This document shows, piece by piece, positions 35,535 through 57,042 of a stretch of DNA of 64,000 nt (its first letter is position 1; every line of letters begins with the position of its first letter). Location of the stretch: assembly GCF_964204645.1 (NCBI RefSeq), contig NC_134029.1, positions 7,458,001 through 7,522,000 on the forward strand, written 5' to 3'. The stretch is from Tubulanus polymorphus. Lineage: Eukaryota > Nemertea > Palaeonemertea > Tubulaniformes > Tubulanidae. The notes beneath the pieces are model-generated. The model saw nothing but the letters and a program-made list of their open reading frames with translations. It ran no database searches and was not told where the DNA came from. Both the position numbers and the translations under genes were made by a program.

Positions 35535-38500
35535 CTACAATGGTCGAACGTGGTCACCACTAGCGCTAGTCGGTAGAGCTTCTCGGAAAAGGTCTGCTTG
35601 ACCCGAAATCCGTTCTAAAATTCTTATCAGCTGTAAAATAAATGTGGACGTCATCGAAGTAAAATACTGACTTTCCTTTTCATCGAACACACTGTCAATT
35701 AAAACGAGCCTTTAAAAATAATGTTTTAAATATTCGGCTTAGATTAAGCGGTTTTTTAGCGTACTTTTTCTCAAGTTAAGAAATGTAAATCTTATGACAT
35801 AAATGTGTATGTAAATGTATTATATGGTTTGAGTTGTTATTACCTTCCTGGCCTTCATTTGTACGGGTTGCTGGTGCTCGTTAGCGTGCAGGTGTAGTAG
35901 ACTCGCGTGACACAGTTGAGCGACGTTATCCACTACAACCAGGTCAGTGCGCAATAATTGCTCCAACATAATCAACGAATGCTGAAAATAAAGATCGATT
36001 AATGAAAAAAGCCTCTCCAGAGAAATAGAGAGAGAAAGTAACGATGGACTTCAAATAGGAATCGCACCAACAAAAAAAAACTCGCGAATTCGTGACAATT
36101 CATATCTTGGGACAGATAGAACCGCCCAATCCGGCGCCATATCAGACAAAGAAACTAGTTTAGCGTTACTACGAAAAGCGTTATATTCGAAGGGTATTGA
36201 TTTGCATCATCGACTTCGCGATTAACGAGGTTAAAATATAATCATAATCATAATAACAATCAGTAGGTAATTTTCATGTATTGATTTTGTGCGTAGAGTT
36301 ATTAAAAGCACAACAAATTAAAAACATCGCGAAACGGCAATAATTAGATTTAGTTTGACTAAACACAACGATACAATAGTACTTTATAGGTTAACGAGTT
36401 TATTTGACGCGCGAACTTTTGCTATCTATGTATAGTAGCTTCATCAGGTGAATGAGTAAAGCCAATGGAGAAACAACAGTATCTTTTTGTTTAGTTTGAC
36501 TGTAATTCAATCACCGGAGTAATTGCATCAATTTTTTGATTTATTGTCAGAAAATTCATCAACGTCACACGACCTTCCATACCATAACGCAGTTGACGTT
36601 TTCGCTCGATAACGAATCGTTGAGAAGTTCGACGACTTTGTCGCAGTTCAAACTACAGCATCTGAAATCAGAGGAAAATCATTATTTCGACGTGAAAAGC
36701 GCAGACTTTGAAACAAAATAATAAGAACCAAAAGAAAATCCCAGAGACATTTGCATAGACTTAAGCACAAATTCGTTTACTGACCTTTTGATGAACGAAT
36801 TGATGTTATTTCTAGACGGGATCTGACGTTGTTGATTCATAATATGTTCGTCGATTAAACTTTGTTCCTGCGACCAATCGAGCACAGACACTGTGTTCAG
36901 CCTATAACAACAATATCAACGCATGAATTAAGACTCATTTCTCCTAAATTTAGCAAACGCAGAATAAATTTACAATACTATAATACATCCATAAATATTT
37001 CACTCGTGTTATACATTTATATTGAAAAATAAAACTGTTGAAATAATGCTAAAAGATTGATACCTTGTCTCTCATTTCTGCGGAGCTGATTGTTGACCCG
37101 GTCAGCTGCCTAAATTTCATGTAAATTACTTTTTTCAAAATCATGATTGAGCTAATAGCAATAGACCCGGCATTTATAGAAAACTGATTGATTTCGTTGT
37201 CGTTTAAACAAGTTTCCCAGCTGATAACAAGAAACAAGGTATCATTCTTTCTCGCCTAAATATATTGCTGTAATATGTTTTTTTCATAAATCTTCGAACG
37301 AAAAATAGGGTACGATAAGTACACAAATATCAACCTTTCAGATAGATCTGTACTGTTATCAGAGCTGATACCACCTGATGACAATTTCACATCATCCGCA
37401 TCTTCCGGCTCATCATCCCATCCACCGCCAGCGATGCCTTTTTTGTGACCTGAATTGATATTTCGCACAAGGAAAACATCAGATCACTCGTTCGTTCACA
37501 TGATATATGTACTGTACATGTATGTCGATTTACAGTATTCATTTATGATAATAATAATAATAATAATTTTATCTATATACCGCTTCACACTGCGTTTCAA
37601 GGCGGTTTACAATAATGAATACATTAAGATAATAATATAGTTTTAATAAAACATTAGTTATCATAATACTGAGTAAAAAGAAATGTTTTAAGATTGGTTT
37701 TAAAATAGTTAATATCATCACTAAGGTTAAAGGTAGATTATTCCATAAAACAGGGGCAGCCCAAGCAAAAGCTCGATTACCGTGAAAAATTGTATTGCAT
37801 GACACATGAGACAGTTTAAACATATAAGCTGACCTTAATGAACGACTCGGTTTATACAGAGACACTAAATTGCTAAGGTAAGGAGGTGCTAGACCATGAA
37901 TACATTTAAAAACCAAGGGTAAAACTTTGAATTGTATACCTTTACAAACAGGTAACCAATGTAAGCTACCCCGTAAATAAAACAGAGGTGATATGGTCAT
38001 ATTTGATGATGCAAGGAAGCTCTTCTCCTGTCACATTTTTGGCCGATCCGTTTACCGGATTTACCTGGACCTTGGAGTAAATCCAAGCCTGGACGCAGCA
38101 ATAGGTGCCTAGTAGTTAAATTTCTACCTTGTTCTATTCTACTAGGTCTAAGAAATGCTATTGCCCTGAAATGATTTAGACATATCTATAGAGACTTATT
38201 CACCTTTTGGTCTATTTGAGAGTGGTTGACTATTCGAACGAAGAGACGATGGATTTCGTGAAGCGGACTCAAGAGTAACCGGTTCATAATTTCCGAAATA
38301 TCGATCCGCGTTGATCATCGACTGGTTTGCCGGTTTTTTTACTTGAGGATCGGATATCTTATCGGCAAATCCTTTCAAACCATCGACAATCGTCTCACCG
38401 ATAGATTCTTCAAATACAATACAAATACAACAAAATGAATGAGAAACACATTACTTTCAATGAAGAGATGTGACGATGAAAGCATGATTGTACGTACTGT

Positions 38501-40559
38501 TTTGTTTGATGGGAGTGTTGCCAAATCCCTGCATTTTGGTCTTACTCGGTGAACCTAGCTGTTCATTACCCATACCAGTTATACATGCAGCTGAAATGAA
38601 AATACTTCTCAAAATAATTGTAGATATATTATTAGTCGAGCTTTGTTTATTTCATGTGATTCACGAATTTTAAGTTAACAGAAGCGAAGTCCTTAGAATA
38701 TTTGAATTCTAACTGACTCAATGGCAATGCTATTACACAGATCCAAACAGATATGGTTGGCCTCTATTCCACAAACTGCTTACTTGAGGCCGCATTTGCT
38801 ACTGGCTCGGGTAAAATAACCTGCTCTGAATCATCTTCAACATCAAATAGAACTTCAATCAAATCCTATAAGTATCAATTAAAACCTTATCCAAATGATA
38901 ATCGACGATTAAGGGAAAACAAACTTTGACCCAGGACTGAGAAATATACCTTGGCTAATTTCCTCACATTTTGATACGGTGTATTGCCTAGCAGTGGGTC
39001 TGGTGGACCTCCAAAATCTGGAATATCAATTTAAGCATGTGAATTGATTGCCGCATTTCTATGCAATACAAGCCATTTATCAAAATGACGTACATATATT
39101 GTGAATTAGAGCACTACATTATAATACTTATAGTTTATACGTCCATGCATGTATTGACTATACTTACTAGATGCCTCTTTAATACCTTGGGATGTTTTAC
39201 GAAGACCTTGTCTGAAATGCGGGTGACCATTTTCGACGAGGTATTTCATCAGATTCAGAACCTGAATTAAAGCCATTCAAAGAATGTGGGTTAAAAAATA
39301 AGATAATTAAAACTATTTTTAATACGAGCTTGAATTCGAACGATTAACACAGATAACTAGGTTGAAAATAAAAAGGTTAAGGGTATTGACATTTAAATTA
39401 AATGATTAAATGACAAAAAATCCTATTTTGCATTTCCCAGAACAAGAACGATGTTATATCTTGAAATGCACATACTTTCCATTTAACTCTCGGCGACGAA
39501 TCATTTAATCTGTCAACAAAATAGTCGAGAACATCGTGGCAATAACTTCCCGATTCGAATGTTAACCCTGAATAAAACATAAATAAGGCGTCAAATATTT
39601 TCATTTCATTTGACGGTTGAAAGCAGTTCTGCGTCACTCAAGATCCACTCAACTCGGTAAATTGCCCGAAAAGATGGATTCTATGACGATTTTGATTTCT
39701 CTGATTCTAGTTTCAGTATTCCAAGTCCCCCCAGTGAGACAGAATCTATTGCTGAACTATGAAAGTCATCCGTTTATTACACATGTTTGGCTGGGGAAGG
39801 CTTTTGTTCTTTGAAAAATGAAATCTCTCCTATCCATGTAATGCTTCGAAATTTTAACACAAGGGACAAACATATTTCACGTTCATAGAAAAAAGAACAC
39901 CCCTGTGGGAAGTATCTTCAAACTAAAGAAAGTCAGAGACACAGACCATTAATCTCTTGATACAAATATCCAGGTATTGGATCTTCATCATCTGATGTTG
40001 CCTTAGTCAAAGTTGCAATCTATAGAGAAAGAAGAAACAAATGTTGCAACAATTTTCACAGTTCATCTACCGATATGTGCAATTTTCTCAAAGATGAAGA
40101 AAGCAGATACAATATCATTTTTACGGTAGGCCTATGAGGCAGGAGAAGTGCATCTATGTACATAACGAAAACCCAGTTCCACAGTTGAGTTTAAAGATTT
40201 GAATATACGTTTGCATTTAAGTTGGAGCCTTAATTACATGCATTGCCAGTGAGAAGTATACAGAGGGACATATATTTTTACTATATTTTATTTACTCAAA
40301 CCAATAACCGGTACTGACGGGACATCAGGCACACCGTACACTGGCGCCACCTGTATGTAAAAAGTTAGAATTTCTGATTTTTCAATTTTGTTTAGAGATT
40401 GTGTAAATACTGTAACACCTATAGTCGGTTCGGGGGTACGGTAAGAAAGATTTGGGCGCCACCTTTCAGGTGCTTTGCTATTAAAACACCGACCTTTTGA
40501 ACAAATGACATTTTGTCGAGAAAAACCGATCTTTGCGGACTTGTCATGGACGCAGCCAT
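35535..40559 (-). CDS. TEPSIN: Tepsin, AP-4 coat accessory protein (ENTH + VHS-like)
   Basis: Accessory subunit of the AP-4 coat at the trans-Golgi network. Thirteen coding exons with matching phases: 40494-40559, 39947-40019, 39476-39567, 39168-39261, 38950-39017, 38784-38865, 38498-38590, 38204-38407, 37335-37449, 36785-36901, 36583-36661, 35844-35981, 35535-35630. They total 1317 nt, 438 aa (human about 525). The ENTH domain is residues about 14-140: FVQKIATLTKATSDDEDPIP, PGYLYQEIN, YCHDVLDYFVDRL and GGPPDPLLGNTPYQNVRKLA. The linker has MQGFGN and AGGGWDD as in human. The tepsin VHS-like domain runs from SVLDWSQEQSLIDE through LNCDKVVELLNDSL to LIRILERISGQADL, and the protein stops 19 residues later. 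The vertebrate C-terminal AP-4-binding motifs (LFxGM-type and S-A/V-F-x-FLN) are not seen. Exon 11 could instead end at 36574 (three more codons). The start ATG gives MAASMTSPQ, like human MAA. Confidence 0.93.
37545..38035 (-). mobile_element. Decayed CR1/L2-type LINE 3' end in tepsin intron 8
   Basis: The minus strand encodes the C-terminal end of a non-LTR retrotransposon ORF2: KYDHIT, then after a frameshift LHWLPVCKGIQFKVLPLVFK, IHGLAPPYLSNLV, PSRSLRS, RAFAWAAPVLWNNLPL. These are hallmark motifs of CR1/L2-clade elements downstream of the reverse transcriptase. It is 5'-truncated and ends in an (ATA)n run (37,547-37,567), as is common for L2 tails. Same orientation as the host gene. Confidence 0.88.
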
Positions 40560-40806
40560 TTTGTTTGTTTTGACTGTCACTAAAAAATCAACCGACCAGA
40601 AATCGAATATTTGCTGGATCGATATCAACCTATCTAAACTGAAAACATCAAATATTGACACCAATAAAACTTTAATCTTTTTTTCTCTCTCTTAACTAAT
40701 GCTAAAAATATTTTCAAAGGCATTTTCGTTATTTTTAAGAGATTGTTTTTGTGGATAACGATTACTATTGCCAGCACATTTCCGGGTTTGGTTTTTCGAC
40801 TGAAAT
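40560..40806. promoter_or_regulatory. Bidirectional promoter, TEPSIN/ALG5
   Basis: Only 247 bp separate the divergent start codons at 40559 (-) and 40807 (+). There is no TATA box at a sensible position. An ETS-like ATTTCCGGG sits at 40778-40786, 20 bp before the ALG5 ATG. The tepsin start lies in CAAAATGGCTGCG, which resembles a YY1 site over an initiator ATG. Both motif types are usual in housekeeping divergent promoters; activity is inferred. Confidence 0.5.
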
Positions 40807-43800
40807 ATGAGTTTATTCTTTATTTTTGAGGTAGTCGCGTGTCTGCTGTTTCTATCACTGGTCATTGTAAGTACAGATAACGTAGTTTCTCGAATTTGAA
40901 TACATCCCGAGCCCTTTGGGTGTTGAAGCGTCGATTAATTCTTGAAATTTGAGTACAAATGTATAGTAAATTCAATTCAATTTAGGCTAGTTTATTGGAG
41001 TTATGGTAATGTACTAGTCAGTAAAATCGTTCTTTGTGACTGTGGTTAAATTTGACTATCGGATAATTTTACAAAATCTTTATTTGATGTGAAAGTTCTA
41101 ATGCCACCAATGTTAATATTCACCAAGAACCTTAGTGTCTGATGTACCACAGACACTAAGACACGAACGACATTTTCTCGATACTCTTAAATCACTGTGA
41201 CTTTAAACCACCAGAAATCCAGTTTCACTAAACCGATTGTGAAAAAAAACCTCTCTTTACAAACCTCAAAAACATTCATTTTTCTTATTATTATGTTCAT
41301 TCGGAGGTTCCTTCATCATACTCCGTGCTTGATGCGATATAAATACAGAAATAGCAAAAATGACACCATTTTTTCACTTTTGAAACTAGGCATTGTAACA
41401 CTGTAGTTCGTTAGCAACCAGACACTTGAGCGATGCCTGTCTCATCGCTAAACAGCGCATCATTTTTGTATCTTAAATTTAATCGTACTAAAATCAGATT
41501 TATCATCAAAATGATATAATGAACAAACGTAAGACATCATAAGGTTAGTGTAGATAGTTTATTAATCAAAATCGGTTGTTTATTTGCTGAGATATCGCAG
41601 TTTTAACACAGGCAAAAATGCCGACAGTAGATGTGTCGGCAAAAGTCACGCGAATTTGAATGAACGTGTCTGGGTGGGTGGTTACACAGGATCGTAGAGC
41701 AACGTAGATACACTGTGGAGACAGCCACACTGCCAGGACTGGGTGAAGGTTAATATAGACTGGTACTAACTAACTGCTCAGCTCATGTTTTGTTCGTTGA
41801 CATAGTTAATGTTGTATGTTGCAGGGATTGGTATGTCTGTTCCTAGTGTCACAAGCGTATCCGAACTTAGACAGATTTGACGCAGAGAAATACTTCTTAG
41901 ATCCGCAAGCGACGAAAAAACAGCAGAAGTTTCCTTCGCTGAACGATAAACATTCTGTACAGCTGTCGGTTATAGTTCCGTCTTACAATGAACAAGATCG
42001 ACGTAAGTATGACCAGAATTAATTAAAGATATTTCTAACGATTCGCAGAGAATTGCCAACGAATTTTAGAAGTGCTTGATTTTTGAAAAAATTGGAAAAG
42101 CTCTTCGAAAGTTCTTGCCAATAAAGTCTCCGGACAGACTTACTTACCTATGAAGAAAAGAATCTTCAGGTTCATTCAATAGAAACTGGCTAAGCAGTAT
42201 GCATCATTGAGAAAGTATTTGAATTTTTGTTGCACTGTGATTTTAGCCAGAAAATAGCTTAGAAATTGCTTACTTGTCTTTTGTGTCAGTGCTTAAGTGT
42301 ATACTTTTGCCTTGGCCTTACTGCTCATTTAATTGATCTGACTATTAGAAATATCTCCAAAAAATTGAGAAGTTCTAGATCTCCAGATCAGTGACAAGTA
42401 ATGGTCAGAAATCGGTCTGTCACATAAACGCAATTAAATGCATTTTGAATCAATTTCCCTAGAAACTGTTTTTTTCTGCAGTGCCCACTATGTTGGATGA
42501 ATGTATAGGATTTCTAGAAAAAAGGAGAAGTAGCGATCCAGAAAAAACGTTCGAAATTATCGTCGTTGATGATGGCAGTAAAGACAAAACTTCTAAAGTA
42601 AGTTGATATCGCTGACAATCAGTCCACAAGAGAAAACATTTCTTACTATTTAGTAACCAACAACTTCAAATGTACTGGTGAAAAATTAGGTTTGCATATG
42701 AGTTTGTGTGTAAAATGTCTTCCTTTATTTTATTTTCTGTCTGCAGGTCGCCTTAGACTATTCAATAAAGTATGGCTGTGACAAAGTTCGAGTTTTGACA
42801 TTAGTCAAAAACAGAGGCAAAGGAGGCGCTGTTCGACTTGTAAGTTAAAACTAAAATATGCACAATGAATAGTGATTTTGATGGTTTGTATTGCGAACTG
42901 AGAATGACTTGATTTTAATGTTTCAGGGCATGTTTAGCGCAAGAGGAAAGTCATTATTATTTGCCGATGCCGATGGTGCTACATCGTTCCCTGATCTCGT
43001 GAAACTCGAAGAATCTCTGAATGAAATAACAAATAAGGTACATTTTCAATTTACCATGCACCGGGGCTGTCAGCTGAGTCCCAATAAACTGTTTGCTCAG
43101 CTGGTCATTCATTTGTGTGCATTGAATATTGATCTTTTCATCCCTGCCTCCAAGGGTTATTGTTTAAAGATGCTTCATAAATTTGCCTTGCCAACCTTCT
43201 ATTAAGAATGGGCACCTTTTTGATATTCCTGGATCAATCAACTTAGCTGTTGTTCCCCGGATGATTGTCCCCCATTTTTCAATGAAAACCAACAACAATG
43301 TCAACCAAGTACAATTCTACTGAGAAATTCATAAGCAGTGTTAAAGTAACGCCCCTAAAAACTAACGACATGTATATATATAATACACAAGTACTGATTG
43401 TGAAGCAGTCATTTTGATAGACTGTTTGAGGCTTTGGTATCCTGTGATTCAACGATGATGATCTATAGTTGTTTATTTATGTTTTAGGATGGTATGGGTG
43501 TGGTGTGTGGTTCGAGAGCTCATTTAGAAGAAGAATCCGTTGCTAGTGTAAGTTTTTGACTATCATGGTTTTCGCAAATGCTTTTCCTAAATGTGAATCG
43601 GTAGAGATTATTTGAATTCAGTGCAGCACACTCGTTCCATTCAAATAACACGAAATATCATAGGATTTTAGGATAAGTTTAAGATAAGTTAGGTAATTTC
43701 TTAGACACAATTTTTCTATCTCAGGATCCAGTTCCACAGTTTTGAGTTAAGATTTGACTCTGAGTTAACTCATTGAAAATGATCTTATTTAATTAACTCA

Positions 43801-46006
43801 GGGTTAACTCACAACTTTGGAACTCGATCCAGGGCAATAAGTAAATCATTTTTAGCCCACTTGGGACTTTAGTCCCAGCGGGCTATTGCGTTCACTTTTC
43901 GTCCGTCGTCCGTAGACGGAATCCAGTTATTTTGGGAAGTTTTGAAGACGCTTCAAGGTAATGTCTTGATATTTAGGTTACACATGTATCTACCCTAGAC
44001 ACATCTCGTACTCCCCTCACAACTCCCTCAAGGGCCCATCAGCATAAGAAAAATTGGGTCGATCGGACTCAAGATGGCCGTCCTCTGACCTTTTTAGTGC
44101 CCAAAAATGTCAATTTTGGCCCAAATTCGGAGTCCTGTGGCTTCCTACTGGTTTGCCATTTCTCATTGCAATTTGTGATGGGTATTTTTTGGAAAGGGAC
44201 GTTTTATACCTGAGACAGGTATTTTTGATCAGCCAATTATGGCGCAATTGGCGGCCATCTTGGTGTCATCAGTACTCATTCGTAGGTAGGAAAAAGTTTT
44301 TCCACATTATATTGATACCTAAGCATATTGTGTTACCGCAATTTATTGGAAAGTTGTAGCTCATAACGTGTTCTATGATGATTTTGGTGAGTTTCAAGGT
44401 CAAGCTTTTTGTATATGGCCACCAGGGGGCATTGAATAATACAATAACTTAGTATTTCTTTATTATATTTGTACCTACGCATATTTTGTTACCACAATCA
44501 ATTGCAAAGTTGTAGCTCATGACATCGTCTATGATTGTGGTGAGTTTCAAGGACATTAGTTATTCTATACGGTCACCAGGGGGCATTGAATAGTAGAATA
44601 ATAGTATTTCCTTATTAGATTGGTACCTAGGGATATTTTGTTACCATGATCAATTGCAAAGTTGTAGTTCATGACATGTTCTATGATTGTGGTGAGTTTC
44701 AAGGCCATCGGGTTTTGCATATGGTCACCAGGGGGCATTGAATAGTAGAATAAGTTAGTATTTCCATATTAAATTGGTAACGAGGCATATTTTGTTATCA
44801 CAATCAATTACAAAATCATAGCTGCTGACATATTCTATGATTGTGGTGAGTTTCAAGGTCATTGGTTTTTGTATATGGTCACGAGGGGCCGTTGAATATT
44901 GAAATTGTTAGATTGTTGAGCATTTGAAACCACTTCCCAAGTGGGCATGGTGACCCTGGACCCCTAGTTGCTTTTAAAGGTACTTGTGCATGTGTGTAAT
45001 GAATGTTAAAGGTGATTCCAGAAAGTAATGTCATTATTATCGTTCATTGCAGCGTTCATTCATGCGTACAGTTTTGATGTATGGATTTCATTTTCTTGTT
45101 TGGTTCCTCTGCGTTCGAGGCATCAAAGACACTCAGTGCGGATTTAAATTATTAACACGTCCAGCTGCATTGCTCCTCTTCTCAAATCTACATGTAGAAA
45201 GATGGTAAGCTTGTTATAAATTGTCATTTACATTGAGCTAATTTAGCACTTAATTGGACACTGGCTTTTGACACATGTTTGCTAACCGCAATCAATTGCA
45301 AAATTGTAGCTAATGACATTTCATTTATTGTGGTGAGTTTCAAGGTCATGATTACTGTATTTGTTCACCTGGGGGTGTTGAATATTGAAATTATCAGATT
45401 GGCATTTGATCAAATGGGCATGGTGTCCCTCGCACTAGTTCTAGAACTAAGGCACTGGTTTACTAAAGATAATCACCATTCATCAGTTTCATATATCATA
45501 AATCTAAGAATATAGATATGCATTGTAAAATCTTATAGATGATCCATATTTCATGGACTGTTCCAACGTTGTCGACACAGTTTCAGGAGAAAATATCTAT
45601 AACTGAAACCATTGTTCCTCGTTTTCAGGGCTTTCGATGTTGATATGTTATATCTAGCGCAATATTTCAACATTCCTATCTCAGAAGTAGCTGTAAATTG
45701 GCAGGAAATTGAAGGTAAGTCACATAGATATTCGGTGAGAATTTCTTTCATACGTTGAAATGAAACGGTCAACCTTGATAAAAGCAAAAGAGGTTGAATT
45801 CAAAAATCTTTGTGACAGTGGAAATTCTGATGAAATTTCATCTAGTTCTTCAGCGCTGGATACAGATAGTTATTGAACAAATCTTTCTAGGTTCTAAGAT
45901 GATACCGATATTCAGCTGGGCCCAGATGGGCAAGGACTTATTGCTTATACGACTGCGATATCTTATAGGAGCCTGGAAAATCAACCCTAAAATCAAAGCG
46001 GATTGA
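40807..46006 (+). CDS. ALG5: Dolichyl-phosphate beta-glucosyltransferase
   Basis: Transfers glucose from UDP-Glc to dolichyl phosphate at the cytosolic ER face, giving Dol-P-Glc for the three glucoses of the N-glycan precursor. Coding exons: 40807-40866, 41825-42002, 42482-42597, 42747-42839, 42927-43037, 43488-43547, 45053-45204, 45629-45714, 45891-46006. They total 972 nt, 323 aa (human 324), all with GT-AG and matching phase. One N-terminal membrane anchor is split between exons 1 and 2 (about residues 5-30). The GT2 fold follows: [53 protein letters not shown], the metal-site loop [60 protein letters not shown] and [12 protein letters not shown]. No missing catalytic residue is seen. It shares its upstream region with tepsin. 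Intron 6 (1.5 kb) holds a foldback and a tandem-repeat element. Confidence 0.97.
43723..43833. mobile_element. Foldback MITE in ALG5 intron 6
   Basis: AGGATCCAGTTCCACAGTTT at the left is answered by AACTTTGGAACTCGATCC at the right. GAGTTAACTC is repeated between them as inverted copies. About 110 bp, noncoding. Confidence 0.6.
43857..44975. mobile_element. Element with CCCACTTGGG ends and four 152-bp tandem repeats
   Basis: It opens with CCCACTTGGGACTTTAGTCC and closes with CCCAAGTGGGCATGGTGACC, so the first ten bases are inverted at the end. The interior has four tandem units of about 152 bp marked by TCACCAGGGGGCATTGAAT at about 44,420, 44,573, 44,726 and (variant) 44,879. Each unit has AATTGCAAAGTTGTAGCTCA and ATTGTGGTGAGTTTCAAGG. 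I have seen such GGGACTTTAGTCCC-type repeats as common in molluscan and other invertebrate introns, but I cannot name the family. Confidence 0.7.
45275..45435. repeat. Fifth copy of the 152-bp unit plus element end, in ALG5 intron 7
   Basis: CGCAATCAATTGCAAAATTG, GTGGTGAGTTTCAAGGTCAT, CACCTGGGGGTGTTGAATAT and AAATGGGCATGGTGTCCCTC are diverged versions of the last unit and 3' end of the element in intron 6. It lies on the other side of exon 7 (45053-45204), in the same orientation. Confidence 0.75.
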
Positions 46007-46551
46007 TCAAATATATGTGAGTACCTCGAGAAAATGTGAAAGCTAACTTGACTCACATTCACGGACAGTTGGGTAATGTGTGAAACATTGCTGGTGAATA
46101 TTTCAAAGAATGCTTCTTAATTGTAGATGGGTGTTTTTTAGACCTCTGGCAAGTTCTGTTCTTCTCGATCTTCGTGGTGAAAGCTTCCATGCAGATGTAA
46201 CTATTTTCATGAACCAACCTGAAAACTGCCGTTTCTAGGAATCAAGCTGCTGTTGTGCTTCCAGCAGGAGGTTTGGCCTGTGCGATTGGTTTGGCCTGGC
46301 GATTTCTGGCTTCGTTTTCAGTATTGTCAAATCGAAAAAAAACCTATGTAACGAAAATATTGTTGATTATTCAACGACCTTAACTCTTATAGAACTTTCC
46401 TGTAGTAAAGGGGCTGCTGGTATAAAATATCTTTATGACTAATTACCATACAGTTTAGCTTATTGGAATCGAGCCTCTAGTTTATATATTGTTTGAGGAA
46501 TTTTTCGAGGCAGCCATCCTTTAAGAAGGTCCTCTTGATCATACATGTATA

Positions 46552-46822
46552 CAGGGGCGGATCCTGCCTCTTATCCTGAATACTGCTTTAAGACATTATC
46601 ACAGCCTAGGACCATAATAGGGTGTGGAGGTTCTTCCCCAGAGAATTTTAGAATTTCACCACCTCCGGATGCGTTCTTAGCTTTTGTGTGTTTGTTAAAT
46701 CTAATTTTCCACCCATCATTCCAAAATACTTGGAAAATTAATCTGCTCTGGCGTTTGATGTCTAACAAACAAATCATTCTTGAATAATCGGCGAGTACCG
46801 CTCAAGGCTGGATCCGCGCCTG
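46552..46822. mobile_element. hAT-like MITE downstream of ALG5
   Basis: CAGGGGCGGATCC at the left end and GGATCCGCGCCTG at the right are 13-bp inverted repeats with one mismatch, spanning 271 bp. CAGGGGCGGATCC-type ends are characteristic of nonautonomous hAT elements. A clean 8-bp target duplication is not visible. Confidence 0.65.
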
Positions 46823-47485
46823 ATATTTATTTATTTATAAGACAAATGGTGATGTAATAGAAGTCTATCGGATATTAAAGCTTGGGAAAACTTTATGGGG
46901 GCATAGAGTATATTTCTTCAATCTACGTTTCCTGTATGTCGATATAGGCTTATCTATATGTATGGACGCAATATCTGGGTGCATATCAATTAAATTTCTT
47001 TTGAACGTGTGTAGATGAAATCAAAGTTAACAGATTTTAAAGTGAATCAAATTAGTTGATAATGACTTAATTTTGAATGTTTTTGAAGTGTCTAACTTCA
47101 TGCAGTAGGCATGCAATGTACGTGCGTTTTGTGAGCCAAATCGATGATGGGAATGTGTGAAAATTTCGACGACATACTGGTCACAAATGAATCTAATAAA
47201 TTGATTGTATACTGTTTAATACATTTGTATAATTGACGTATGAAAGTTTCGTATAGATGAATAAATGAATGAATATATTTTATCATGATTTTATACTTTC
47301 GTCTGTTATTTTCATCTCTTTGTTTTTGATAGACAGCCGGCCAGGTCTACTTTTAAGCTCAGAAATGAGAAACATGATGTGGATTTGTCAAACCTTTACG
47401 GAAAAAATCCCTTATAATCGCTGGTATGGGTACTAGAGGGGTTTTTGTCTCCCAAACGAACTTGTTCAGTCGATGCTTACTGACG

Positions 47486-56505
<9,020 letters not shown>

Positions 56506-57042
56506 GGTTAGTTCTTTTTTTTCAAGTGCGTATAGCAACACAGCTAAAATGAATGAATTTCTGACAATGAAATTTTCGGGTGCGGCAAATTTGCACATAT
56601 ATATGTTTAAAAAGTTTCTTTCGAAAACAAACGAATTGTGTATATATAAGGTAACAAAGTCGTTTAATAAACTCCGAACATGTTCCCTGCGTTTTAACAA
56701 ATTCCACATAGTAGACGTACCTTTTTTCGCGATAAATTCACAAAGTCTTCGATGAATTCCAAGCGATTTCACGAGAGCCTGTTTATATTATCAACATAAT
56801 CTCGACACCACTAAACAACCAAAAACTAACGAAACATGCATTAATCAATGCAAATCCGAATGGAAATTTTATTAGGCTAATCCTATGTTTATTCGCGTAC
56901 ACGGTTTGTGGCCACGAAAAAGACAGCGCTCGGGCACGGCAGCGCGGTACGTATAGGCCTACTGTTCATATATGCCGGACAACAACTGGTTAATGTAGAT
57001 TTGTCATTTCAGGTGTTTATTGCTTCTTTTATATGAATTTAG
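56506..57042. promoter_or_regulatory. Intergenic region between divergent axonemal-style genes
   Basis: Separates the first exon of the minus-strand gene (ATG 56505) from the first supported plus-strand exon (57043). It must hold the 5' end of at least one and probably both genes. Initiation sites are not identifiable by motif. Confidence 0.35.
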
